DNA from: Chrysomallon squamiferum
Taxonomy: Eukaryota; Mollusca; Gastropoda; Neomphalida; Peltospiridae
DNA length: 42,500 nucleotides
Assembly (NCBI GenBank): GCA_012295275.1
Contig: CM022676.1
Location: 3,337,258 to 3,379,757, forward strand
Direction: 5' to 3'
Numbering within the stretch: the stretch's first letter is position 1; every line of letters starts with the position of its first letter. The position numbers and the translations under genes were made by a program. The notes under the pieces are model-generated. The model made no database searches. It saw only the letters and a list, made by a program, of their open reading frames with translations, and was not told where the DNA came from. Positions 10,783 to 21,126 of the stretch are shown in pieces.

Positions 10783-10894
10783 CTTAATAAAGTATTCTGG
10801 GGATATGATTTTACTAAAAATGTCCACGAGTCTCATACACAATTAAAATGACACACACACACACACACACATATCACACATACACGCACACACA
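10713..10894. repeat. (TC)n and (AC)n microsatellites
   Basis: A pure TC run of about 33 units (10713-10779) is followed by unique sequence and an interrupted AC run (10852-10894). Confidence 0.95.
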
Positions 10895-10936
10895 AACTAA
10901 ACAAAATACGAAACATTAAAATATTTTTTATTACAG

Positions 10937-11046
10937 ATATAATTAGAAAAATACTTACTGATGGAGAAGAAAACGAAATTGAACAACCTTGACTGTTTCG
11001 TTCTTGGAGAAGAATTGAGTATCTACAATTTAAAAGATAAAATAAG
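10937..11046 (+). other. Possible 110-base exon, coding or non-coding
   Basis: The segment begins after an acceptor-like TTTTTTATTACAG (ends 10936) and ends at a good donor, AAG|GTAAAA (11046/11047). One frame is open from 10943 to the donor and contains a Met at 10961 (MEKKTKLNNLDCFVLGEELS...), meeting TAA inside the donor. Another frame ends at TGA near 10992. Composition is charged and not repeat-derived. No family is recognised. T-rich DNA yields many false acceptors, so a small exon of a coding or long non-coding transcript is only a suggestion. Confidence 0.2.
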
Positions 11047-11194
11047 GTAAAACATAATTTAAAAATTTAAAAAAAAGAAAAGAAAGAAAAACAGAAGAGA
11101 AATGAGAACATATGGTTATCTATTATAGTTTCCTGAAAAGAACGAAATAAATACACAATCAGAGGATAAGTATAAAGGATATTATATGTAGAAT

Positions 11195-11600
11195 ACCATA
11201 AATTAAATATAATACAATAACAGCAAAAATAGTATTACATATAATACAACAACAGTAACTGTAGTATTAAATATAACGAATCAGAAATAATAGTATTAAA
11301 TATAAAGCAATAGAAGTATTAAATATGACACAACTGAAATAACAGTATTAAGCATAACACAACAGAAATAATAGTATTAAATATAAGCCACAACAGAAAT
11401 ATTAAATATAACAAACTGTATTAAATATAACAAACTGAAATAACAGCATTAAACATAACACGACAAGAATTATATTAAATATAACATGTCACGAGAAACA
11501 GTATTAAATATAACACAAAGAAATAATAATGTTCAATATAACAACTGGAACAATAGTATTAAACGTAATCCAGCAACAAAAAAATAATAGGTATCAAATA
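11195..11600 (+). repeat. Degenerate 27-30 bp A+T-rich minisatellite
   Basis: About fourteen imperfect copies of a unit built round GTATTAAATATAACAC plus AACAGAAATA. Copies differ by substitutions and short deletions, which suggests an old array. Confidence 0.8.
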
Positions 11601-11895
11601 TGTTACCACCACAACAACAACATCAACATCGGCATAAAACATGAAAAGAAATAGTGTGAAATGTAACATGCGACAGCAACATCAGAATAAACGTAACACA
11701 ACTTCAGCAACAAAACAACAACAACAACAAAAATCAAAAATAAAAAAAATAAAAAATGTACTGTACAGAAAGAAAAAAGAAAAAAAAAAAGAAAGAAAAT
11801 GAAGACAAAGGATAACGGTAATAGATGCATATTTGTGTTAATTATACTTAAAATACATGTCACTGTGTATCTTTGTCACTGTTGCAAATGCAATT
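11601..11895. other. A-rich DNA with CAA runs, no gene seen
   Basis: CAA/ACA runs and A-rich purine stretches make up 11600-11800. Frames on both strands are low-complexity. Confidence 0.65.
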
Positions 11896-11898
11896 ATG

Positions 11899-11899
11899 T

Positions 11900-11939
<40 letters not shown>
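11899..11939. repeat. (GT)n microsatellite
   Basis: About twenty GT units. Confidence 0.95.
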
Positions 11940-11940
<1 letters not shown>

Positions 11941-11990
11941 AGTGTGAGATGATTCACGTATTTAAACAAAGTTGTGAACGGAGTTGCTGA

Positions 11991-11998
11991 TGACGTCA
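11991..11998. promoter_or_regulatory. CRE palindrome TGACGTCA
   Basis: A full CREB/ATF palindrome within a modestly complex patch (about 11945-12170). It is one of four perfect copies in the window. Occupancy is unknown. Confidence 0.3.
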
Positions 11999-12223
11999 CT
12001 GCATTAATATTAATTTCCGTTAGTACATATAACGAACAAAACATGCTAAAAATAGCTACGATGCGTGTATTTATTTACAGTACATTTTGTTTGTCATCAC
12101 CATCATCAACAGAACATGCATATAACCATGATTACCCCTTTATGTCTGTGTCTGTGAATCTGCATATATCATAAGTGTGTGTTAATATCCACTGTAGGTG
12201 TCTTCTGCATGTTTGTATTATGA

Positions 12224-12420
12224 ATGTATGTATGTATGTATATAGGTATGCATGCATGTATGTATGTGTATATGTATGTATGTGTATATGTATATAGGTA
12301 TGCATGCATGTATGTATGTGTATATGTATGTATGTGTATATGTATGCATGTGTATATGTATGCATGTATATGTATGTATAAATATGTATGTACGTATGTA
12401 TTTGTGTGTATGTATGTACA
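12224..12420. repeat. TATG field with a 52 bp tandem unit
   Basis: Within TATG/TGTA repeats, a 52-base block beginning TATAGGTATGCATGCATG at 12241 recurs at 12293, followed by shorter TATGCATG-containing units. The frames on both strands are repeat artefacts. Confidence 0.9.
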
Positions 12421-12594
12421 TGACTGTATTAGAATTCTAAGTACATTAAAAAGTTAATAACATTGTATACAGTTAATTGCCATGTGTATAAAATTTCATA
12501 TATCAAGATACTTGTATTTTAAAATAAAAGCTAATTTGCCCGGTCTCTGATAATCTGTTTACATACGCCAGAACCACTTACTACAGAAATTTAT

Positions 12595-13190
12595 GTATTA
12601 AGTCAGCCTATTTATTACTGAATGTTTTTATGTTATGCTATATTAATTAGACGGGTCAATGTCTCATGTTAATGGAAATTAATTAGTACTATAAATGTTG
12701 TTTCCTCTTACTGAAAGTTCGTGTTGGTTACTTAAAACTAAAAATGTATATGTTGTTTAAATCAAACATATCTGTGTTTTATGTGAACGTTTATGTTAGT
12801 TAACCAAACATTTATCTGTTGTTTAAATTATATATCTGAATATTTTATATGGAAGTTATGTTGGTTACCTAAAATATTTTATCTGTTGTTTAAATTAAAC
12901 ATCTGAATGTTTTGTATGTGTTTATGTTAGTGACTTAACAGTTCTGTTATTTACCATAAACATGTCTATTGTTTTGTATTTATGAAAGTTTATGCTAGTT
13001 AACTAACAATCTATCTATTATTTAAATGAAACATCTGAACGTTTTATGTGAAAGTTTATGTTAGTTACCTATAAAATATATGTATTATTTAAATTAAACA
13101 TCCTTGTGTTTTATACGAAAGTTTATGTTAGTTACCTAGCAATCTATTATTTAAATTAAATATTTCTAAGTTTCACATTAATCAAAGTAT
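12595..13190 (-). repeat. Inverted minisatellite, left arm part 1 (~67 bp units)
   Basis: About seven copies of a 66-70 base unit are marked by TTTATGTTAGTTACC-like words at about 12721, 12791, 12857, 12922, 12990, 13057 and 13123. The core of each unit (TTTAAATTAAACATC, then GAAAGTTTATGTTA) aligns with the 48-50 base unit found further right. That suggests a lengthened variant of the same family. Minus orientation is relative to the right arm. Confidence 0.7.
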
Positions 13191-13638
13191 TATCTGAACC
13201 ATATATTAATTATATTTAGAGATTTACTCAAAAATTTACATATTTTGTTAACTGTATCAGTCAATGTATTGAGTTAATTAAAACTAATATTATAATTATG
13301 TTATGTTAAGCCAGACTATGTATTCAGTATTAATTAAAGTTTGTATTTTATATTAATTATACCATTAAGTACTAGTTAAATTATATATTTTATATAGATT
13401 ATATCAGTTAATATTTTGTTGGAATGTAGATATTATAATTATGCTATGTTAAACTGGAAGGTTTATAGCAGTTCATATCAAAATTATTGGTTGGCATCTT
13501 ATTACTATTGGTAAAACCTTATTTTATTTTAATTAGGCCAGTTAATATATTATGTTTCTTAAATTAAATAGTTAACACATTGTAGGGGACATTAAAGAAT
13601 ATTTGGACTATTTGTTAATTTGAAAAATACGTTGGGTA

Positions 13639-13689
<51 letters not shown>

Positions 13690-13709
13690 ATAATACTCAA
13701 AACAATTAT

Positions 13710-13746
<37 letters not shown>

Positions 13747-14580
13747 GTTCAGCTGATATTAATGGTTTGTATTAATGGCAGTTTAAAGATTATTTTAATT
13801 CAATCAGTAAATATCGTGTTACTGAATATTCATGTTATGTTAATTAGATAAGTCAGTACTTTAGACCAGTCAACGTCCGTTTTTACTGTATATTTATATA
13901 TTTGTTTAATTAGACTAGTCAGTGAAATGTTGTACATTATGTTCATGAGACCATACAATGTCATATATTAGGGACACGTTTGTTATTTTAATTAAACTAG
14001 TAAATATACTATATTTCTAAATGTTTGTGCTATATTTTAAATAGACCAGATATTGTCTTATATTTCTGAAAATTTATATTTTATTTTAATTAGACCAGTG
14101 GATATCTATCTCTTCTTTATGTTAGAGAAGTCAGTGTCCTGTGTTATTCAGTGTTGATTAGAGATTCTAATGTTCTGAACTTCTGAAAGTCTACACATTA
14201 GTTTATTAAGACATGTTCATGTCCTATATTAATGGAAGTTTATACATTAGGTAGATATTTCAGTGTGCTTTGTTACTGAACATTTACTTGTTAATTAGAT
14301 ATTTCAGTATTCTGTGTTACTGAAATATTACGTCATATTTCGTTAGATATTTAAATGTCACGTACTACTGAAACTGTATATGGTTATTTTAATTCGACAT
14401 TTTAATGTTTACTGAAGGTTTTTATGTTATGTAGACATGTCCAGTTTTAATGAAAGCGTATTCATTAAGAAGACATTTCAGTGTCGCATGTTACTGAAGA
14501 TCTAAATAGATGTTTGAATGTTCTGTTACAGAATGTTTATACATTATGTTATACCAATCGTTATAGAGTCATTAAGAAAT
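13191..14580 (-). repeat. Inverted minisatellite, left arm part 2 (~46-50 bp units)
   Basis: Degenerate copies recur every 46-50 bases. The consensus words are TTAATTAGACCAGTCA, GTGTCCTGTGTTACTG and AAAGTTTATACATTA. Markers such as TTTCAGTGTGC and TTTCAGTATTC recur near 14258, 14306 and 14480. The words are reverse complements of the right-arm unit: 14131-14146 matches 16705-16720 exactly in reverse, and 14085-14099 matches 16584-16598. A (TTA)n/(CA)n microsatellite interrupts at about 13637-13740. Confidence 0.75.
13637..13740. repeat. (TTA)n and (CA)n microsatellites inside the left arm
   Basis: About seventeen TTA units end near 13687. CA units follow at about 13713-13740. They appear to have grown inside the minisatellite arm. 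Confidence 0.9.
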
Positions 14581-14601
14581 ATTCATACTATCTATTAACT
14601 A

Positions 14602-14640
14602 GACGTCACGTGACACGTATATTGACGTCACGTATCACGT
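14602..14640. promoter_or_regulatory. CRE/E-box palindrome cluster
   Basis: Overlapping palindromes lie within 40 bases. GACGTC (14602-14607) is fused to GTCACGTGAC (14605-14614), the ideal palindromic E-box of USF/MITF/TFE type (CLEAR-like). TGACGTCA (14623-14630) follows, then CACGT. The word GACGTCACGT occurs twice, so a local duplication may have made the cluster. It sits exactly where the left arm of the minisatellite ends. Confidence 0.4.
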
Positions 14641-14848
14641 TATGTTAAGCTAATTTGTAGCAAACGAATGCTTATAAGGTAAGATAATGATAATAACAAA
14701 ATGATCCACACCTGCATTAAGTGAAATTTAAACCAGACATGGTCAAACAAATTTCAGTCTCAATTTAACATGAACATTTTTGTACATGTTAATAAAAATC
14801 ATTATTTTACTTTTTTAAAATTATTATTTTGTACCATTTAAATATGTA

Positions 14849-14850
<2 letters not shown>

Positions 14851-14944
<94 letters not shown>
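14851..14944. repeat. (TG)n(AG)n compound microsatellite
   Basis: About 19 TG units switch abruptly to about 28 AG units. Confidence 0.95.
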
Positions 14945-14947
<3 letters not shown>

Positions 14948-15307
14948 CGTTAAAATTAAGAAAGTGAATATTCTGTAGTTACATATAACATTACATTAAT
15001 ATTAGAATTTGTACACAGCTGTAAACATTTCGTTAATTCTAACCAGGAAGATAAACTGACTATAATTACAGTCAAAATAGGATTAAAATGAAAACTGTTT
15101 TGAAAACATATCATTGGAACACAGGCACTATTGTGTCTGAACCTCGTCAGTTGGAATAACATGAAAACAAAACAGTTTGAAATGAAATAAATAACAGACT
15201 CCAGACAGCTTTTTTCATATTCAAATACTATTAAGTTATTAAACTTCTTCTATGATTTGTTTGATACCCTTTAACTGAATACCTATCCAGATTAAGTATT
15301 TAATTTA

Positions 15308-15344
<37 letters not shown>

Positions 15345-15436
15345 GTTTGGCTTGATTAACATTTCATGGGCTTATGTGGGTTTATTCTTCCTTGAAATTT
15401 TTGTATGTAAAAAGAAATAAAACATTCTTCTGTTTG

Positions 15437-15505
<69 letters not shown>

Positions 15506-15551
15506 TCAATAATAATAATAAAAATAATAATAATTATTATTATTATTATTA
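15437..15551. repeat. (AAT)n followed by its complement (TTA)n
   Basis: About 29 AAT units (with one ATC) pass directly into TTA units. The two halves can pair as a hairpin. The poly-Ile frame is this array. Confidence 0.9.
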
Positions 15552-16204
15552 TGATGATGTTGGTGATAATGATTATGACTATGATGGTATATACATTTAT
15601 TTCATTATTATAGTATTGAATATTATTAAACAGAAGACATTTTCAACGTGCAATCACAGTAGAAATATTTTCTCAAACTTTTTTTTTATGGTTTAAAATG
15701 TACACTGACTGAAATTGGATTAGCCTTTTCATTACAGTTATCCTTATTAGTATGACTGTTATTACTGTGTGTGTTAATGTGTCAATGAAAGAAGGGTACA
15801 TTTCAAATTTAATAAATAAAAATGAGCATTAAAACATTTGATGTTTCATCAAATTGTTATGTCATAAATACATTTACAAAGAAATCGATAATTAATTTAT
15901 GTTTTTTAATGTTACGTTTTAATAACTTATCGATATACGTTTACGCTTTATAGAGTTGAAACATTTTATTACCTTTTAAAATAATTCATTTCAGTTCAAA
16001 GTAACATGTTGCTTTTGTTTGTATTACGTAAAAAACTGTATGAACAGAAATTTCATTAATGCTACCTCATGAGATTCTAAGTGCCAGATAAAAGCATGTA
16101 CATATACACACATTAATTTATTTTTATTTGTCCTCATAATGATCATAAGCAAGAAAGCATTTTTGATTTTCATACCGCCACATGTACCTTTTTGGAACAA
16201 TTCT

Positions 16205-16255
16205 GAAGAAGAAGAAGAAGAAGAAGAAGAAGAAGATTCTGAAGAAGAAGAAAAA
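16205..16255. repeat. (GAA)n triplet tract
   Basis: GAA units in two blocks separated by ATTCT. This is the only clear GAA array in the window. It is an all-purine strand and could form triplex DNA. Confidence 0.9.
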
Positions 16256-16450
16256 AGAAATTCATTTCATTCCTAACGATGGCTGTTAAATTAAAATTAT
16301 AATTAATTAATATAAAACTAAAACTATTCATTAGAAATTATTCTGAGTGGTCTGATTAACAATGTATAAATGTTCAATGTTTTCGTAAATTAACTCCTTT
16401 AATTAATATAAAATATAAAAAAAATCTGACAATCACTGATCTAAGGAAAA

Positions 16451-17580
16451 CTAAATATAAACTTTCAGTCATACAGGATACAGGCTGGTCTAATTATAAA
16501 TAAATTATAAACTTTGAGTAACACAGGTCATTGGCTGGTCTAATTATAAATAAATTATAAACTTTGAGTAACATAGGTCATTAACTGGTCTAATTAAATA
16601 AATTATAAAATAACACAGGTCATTAAAAAATTATAAAATTATTATAAACTTTGAGTAACACAGGTTACTGGCTGGTCTAATTGAACTAAATTATAAACTT
16701 TGAGTAACACAGGACACTGATAGGTCTAATTAAAATAAATTATAAACTTTGAGTAACATAGAACACTGATTGGTATAATTATAAATAAATTATAACTTTG
16801 AGTAACATAGAACACTGATTGGTATAATTAAAATAAATTATAAACTTTGAGTAACACGGGTCATTGGCTGGTCTAATTATAAATAAATTATAAACTTTGA
16901 GTAACTTAGGACACTGATTGGTATAATTATAAATAAATTATAAACTTTGAGTAACTTAGGACACTGATTGGTCTAATTATAAATAAATTATAAACTTTGA
17001 GTAACATAGGACACTGATTGGTCTAATTATAAATAAATTATAAACTTTGAGTAACATAGCACACTGATTGGTATAATTTTAAATAAATTATAAACTTTGA
17101 GTAACATAGGACACTGATAGGTCTAATTATAAATAAATTATAAACTTTGAGTAACTTAGGACACTGATTGGTATAATTATAAATAAATTATAAACTTTGA
17201 GTAACACAGGTCACTGATGTGTCTAATTAAAATAAATTATAAACTTTGAGTAACTTAGGACACTGATTGGTATAATTATAAATAAATTATAAACTTTGAG
17301 TAACATAGGACACTGATTGGTGTAATTATAAATAAATTATAAACTTTGAGTAACACAGGACACTGATAGGTCTAATTATAAATAAATTATAAACTTTGAG
17401 TAACATAGGACACTGATAGGTCTAATTATAAATAAATTATAAACTTTGAGTAACATAGGACACTGATTGGTATAATTAAAATAAATTATAAACTTTGAGT
17501 AACACAGGACATTGTCTAGTCTAATTAAATAAATTGTGAGCTTTATATAATACAGGACAATGGCGTGGCTAATGAAAATT
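16451..17580 (+). repeat. Right arm: homogeneous 50 bp satellite array
   Basis: About 21 tandem copies, most exactly 50 bases apart. The marker CTTTGAGTAAC recurs near 16894, 16944, 16994, 17044, 17094, 17144, 17194, then 17243, 17293, 17343, 17393, 17443 and 17492. Each unit reads ATTATAAACTTTGAGTAACA, TAGGACACTGATTGG, TCTAATTATAAATAA. Neighbouring units differ by only a few bases, so this block was amplified or homogenised recently. The first few units (16451-16690) are more diverged and include a truncated one. Most units carry TAATTA (homeodomain core) and many carry ATTGG (inverted CCAAT). Confidence 0.92.
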
Positions 17581-18520
17581 AAGTATAAACGCTTATTAAT
17601 GTAACACATTAACTAGTTTCATTAAAATAAATATATCCATTTATATAGAAAACTCTAGCATTGCTAATGTATAAACATTCATTATAACAGTGATTAATTC
17701 TGGTTCAACACAGCCCAATAATAATATTAGATTAATATATAACGTATACTGGTCTAGTTAACATAATATAATTATTTCTTTATGCAGCCTACATATTAGC
17801 ATAATAAAAGTATTGGCGTTATAAAACAATTCTGTGACTGATATTATTAACATAAAATAAGCATTGTCATCAATATAGTACACTGACTGGTTTATTTAAA
17901 ATTTAAACTTTCATTGGTTTAGGATTTAAAATGGTTTTATAAAAATGATACAGAAACTTTCATTATGATATGACAATGACGTGCATAATGACAAGATAAC
18001 GTCTGGGTTATTTATGTTCAAAATTTAAGCTTTCACCAAACGAGAATAATGTCTGGTTTAATTAACAATTTTACAAACATTAACTATTTTGGAATGCATA
18101 TTTGCTTTAATATAGCATAATTATAATATTACATTAATTGAAGAAATATACTAGTCTAATAAATGTAGAATACAATTATTTCTCTGTGCATCGTACCTAC
18201 TGGTTTTATTAACATACAGTTAGAGAGGTATAATAAATATAAAATATAGACATAGAATATCCAGATGTATCTTTAACATAATTTATAGAATTTCTTTTAA
18301 TATAGGGCTTTATAATTCTGACTAATTAATATAAAATATGAATTTTCATTAACATAGGACATTAACTGGTGATATTAATATAACAAATGACATTTCATTA
18401 ATATAGGACATAGACTCGTCTAATTGTCACAAAATAGTAAGTGGTCTAGTAAAAAGTATAAATCCTCATTAACATGGGATATCAACTGATATAATTAAAA
18501 ATAACGTATAACATTTCATT
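17581..18520 (+). repeat. Right arm: highly degenerate units
   Basis: Recognisable words (ACTGGTCTAGTTAAC, TTTCATTAACATAGGAC, ACTGGTTT, TTCATTAATATAGGACA) recur at roughly unit spacing in the same orientation as the 50 bp array. Heavy substitution and length change suggest an older part of the array. Confidence 0.6.
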
Positions 18521-19310
18521 AAGCAATGTAACTAAAATAACGTTTAACATTTAATTAATGTATTACATTGTTTGGACCAATTAAAATAACGGAGAACATT
18601 TAATTAATGTATTACATTGATTGGCCTAATTAAAATAACGTATAACTTTTAATTAATGCAGTTACTTGATTGAGGTATTAAATACAGATAACATTTAATT
18701 AATTATTACATTGTTTGGTGTAACTAAAATAACGTAATATTTAATTAATCTATTAATTGTTTGGTGTAATTGAAATAACGTATAGACTTTTAATTAATAT
18801 ATTACCTTGACGTAATTAAAATAACAAATAACATTTAATTAACATATTACAGTGGTTGTTGTAATTTAATTAATGTTTTACATTGTTTGGTGTAATTAAA
18901 ATAACGTATAACTTTTAATTAATGCAGTTACTTGATTGACGTATTAAATTAAAATTAACAAACTAAAATAACGTAATATTTAATTAACATTTAATTTACG
19001 TATAGACTTTTAATTAATATATTACCTTGACGTAATTAAAATAACAAATAACATTTAATTAACATATTACAGTGGTTGTTGTAATTAAAATAATGTAAAA
19101 CATTTAATTAATGTTTTACATTGTTTGGTGTAATTAAAATGACGAATAATATTTAATTAATGTATTACAATGTTTGGTTTAATTAAAACAACGTCTAACA
19201 TTTAATTAATATATTACATTGTTTTGGTGTAATTAAAATAACGTGTAATATTGAATTAATGTATTACATTGACTGTTATAATTAAAATAACGAATAATAA
19301 TTCAGATTTT
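18521..19310 (+). repeat. Right arm: 45-50 bp variant units with a higher-order duplication
   Basis: About sixteen units built from TAATTAAAATAACGTATAAC, ATTTAATTAATGTATTAC and ATTGTTTGGTG. They align along their length with the 50 bp unit. An 89-base block (18778-18866) is repeated without a mismatch at 18998-19086. A 47-base block (18627-18673) is repeated exactly at 18893-18939. So several units were duplicated together recently. Confidence 0.85.
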
Positions 19311-20165
19311 TATAGTGCACTGGTCAAGTTATTTTTCAAACTATTTGAAATTTGAAATTTTATTTATTTCTATTATCACATGCTAATTAAACTTGTTTAG
19401 ATTACTTACGTAATATATTAATTATTAATTAATTACCTATGGCTAAATTTGTTCATATTATTGATATAGAGTTTTGGAATTATAAACCTAATTTTAAAAA
19501 TCTACTCTTAAGCAATACTATATTTGTTATGTGTCTGTATGCTATTTTTTATAACGTAAAGTTTCACTACTTACCAAAAATTATTATGACATCACATGTA
19601 TGAATGTATATGTATGTGCATGCTTGAATATTTAAACATTTATTTTAGTATGCATTTTTTATGGTGTTTTTTAATATATATATATATATATGTAGATGTG
19701 TACAAAACTTTATTTTCACCAACGTAAAATTAGTATACACGTTATACAGTACGAAAGAAAATTGTAATGGAAGTAAAATATACGTTAAAAAAGAAAAGAA
19801 AAAAAAAAGAAAAACAATTAGTTTGGATGGAATATTTTGATGTAGGCTATTCTAAATGCTATATTGAGAAGACACAGATACAATGTAGTAGTAGTAATAA
19901 TAATTTCATAAATAAATAAACAAATGAAATAAATAAAAAGTAAATAATAATTTAAAAACAAAGAGATAAATAAATAAATAAATAAATGCAAATTTAGGTA
20001 AGTCCTCACATGTAACGATAAACACAAAATAGTTATATTAACTCGAACACAGTGAGACATGAGACAATACTTTTTAAACTTTATGCTCAGATATCTAAAA
20101 ATAATCAATCAAAACAGGGCATAATGCAATCGTCATAATGGCCTCAGAACAATTAAGAACAAAAA
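19311..20165. other. A+T-rich unique DNA, no gene seen
   Basis: Contains TTACGTAA (19406-19413), a PAR-bZIP-type palindrome. It also has a short TA run near 19676-19690, an A-rich purine stretch near 19790-19815 and AAAT repeats at about 19905-19987. The 96-residue reverse frame is biased and unsupported. Confidence 0.6.
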
Positions 20166-20294
20166 TATATATATATATATATACATATACAGAAAGGGAT
20201 CAATATTTAAAGTTTATTCAAAACCCTAACAAAGCTTTTTCTTTTATGAAAAATAAATGTGTGTGTCTCTGTGTGTGTGTGTGTGTGTGTTTGT
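20166..20294. repeat. Short (TA)n and (GT)n runs
   Basis: TA at about 20166-20185 and GT with one interruption at about 20258-20294. Confidence 0.85.
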
Positions 20295-20376
20295 AATTGT
20301 GTAAGATTAAAGGTATTGATAATTACTTTACTTTTCCTTTTGTTGTCAAGTGTTACTTATCAGTTCACTAATATTG

Positions 20377-20510
20377 AAAAAGAATAGACTAAAGGTCAAT
20401 ATTTTTATGTTTATACAAAACATTTATAATAAATATAGTAAGTATATACTATATTTATTATAAATGTTTTGTATAAACATAAAACTATTGACCTTTAGTC
20501 TATTCTTTTT
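20377..20510. repeat. Near-perfect hairpin, 64 bp stem and 6-base loop
   Basis: Positions 20377-20440 are the reverse complement of 20447-20510, with a single mismatch (20402 against 20485). The loop is AGTATA. The arms are not simple sequence: they contain GAATAGACTAAAGGTCAA and GTTTATACAAAACA. The outer end merges into a T run on the right. No target-site duplication or second copy is visible in the window. It could be a foldback or MITE-like element, a hairpin-RNA locus, or the product of template switching. It is longer and more perfect than usual animal microRNA precursors. Confidence 0.92.
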
Positions 20511-20735
20511 TTTTTTCTTCTTTTTTTTTATTGTTATTGTTTTTTTTTTTTTTATTTTTTTTATTTGTTTATTTTTATTTATAAATTTAAATTGTTTTTG
20601 TTTTGTTTTTCTTAATTATTACTATTTTACTTTTTACTTTATTTTATTTCATTTTATTCTTATTCTTCTTATTCTTATTATGATTATGATTTATTTATTT
20701 ATTTATTTATTTATTTCTATTTTTTTATTATTTAA
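20505..20735. repeat. T-rich low-complexity tract with TTTA repeats
   Basis: T runs are broken by C, A or G and end in TTTA units near 20690-20716. The poly-Phe frame here is not a gene. Confidence 0.85.
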
Positions 20736-21120
20736 TAGACAAACAAATATAATATGAAAAGGATACTAATTAAATTTAGTTTAGAAAGGATTCTGGACTT
20801 TGAACTTTAGACGTTTTAACATGGAGAAACAGATACTTAGATAGACAAGTGGAAAATACATAGAGAGATAAACAGATAAGGCAAGAGAAAAACATAAGTA
20901 GGTAGTGACATAGATAGATTTATACATAGAATGAGACACATATAGACATGTATGTATGTATATATATATTTATATATTTATATGTTTGTGTGTGTAGAGA
21001 AACATATATAAAATACTTCTTAAATCGTTATTAAAATTTCACAAATAAAAAAATTTAAATAATTAAATAACATAGTAACTAGTTATACGGTTAAAATAAA
21101 TTGATGATTCGAAATCTGCA
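20736..21120. other. Degenerate GATA-type repeat and A+T-rich DNA
   Basis: Scattered ATAGATAGA-like words at 20830-20950, then TATG/TATA. No gene is seen. Confidence 0.6.
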
Positions 21121-21126
21121 AATAGG

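Larger units (their letters stand above)
14641..16440. other. Spacer between the two minisatellite arms
   Basis: Mostly unique A+T-rich sequence plus (TG)n(AG)n at 14851-14944, (TTA)n at 15309-15343, (AAT)n/(TTA)n at 15437-15551 and (GAA)n at 16205-16255. A 68-codon reverse frame (14956-15162) has ordinary composition but no supporting signal. No gene is called. Confidence 0.65.

Noticed and set aside
14956-15162. 68-codon reverse frame of ordinary composition
   Set aside because: No splice or promoter support and moderate A+T-rich sequence. A frame of this size is expected by chance in 42.5 kb.
16451-17580. CRISPR-like array (regular 50-base spacing)
   Set aside because: There are no conserved-repeat/variable-spacer alternations; the whole 50 bases repeat. 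The context is eukaryotic.
17376-17609. 77-codon reverse frame with repeating 16-17 residue blocks
   Set aside because: The 50 bp satellite has no stop in this frame. The repeats in the protein mirror the DNA monomers.
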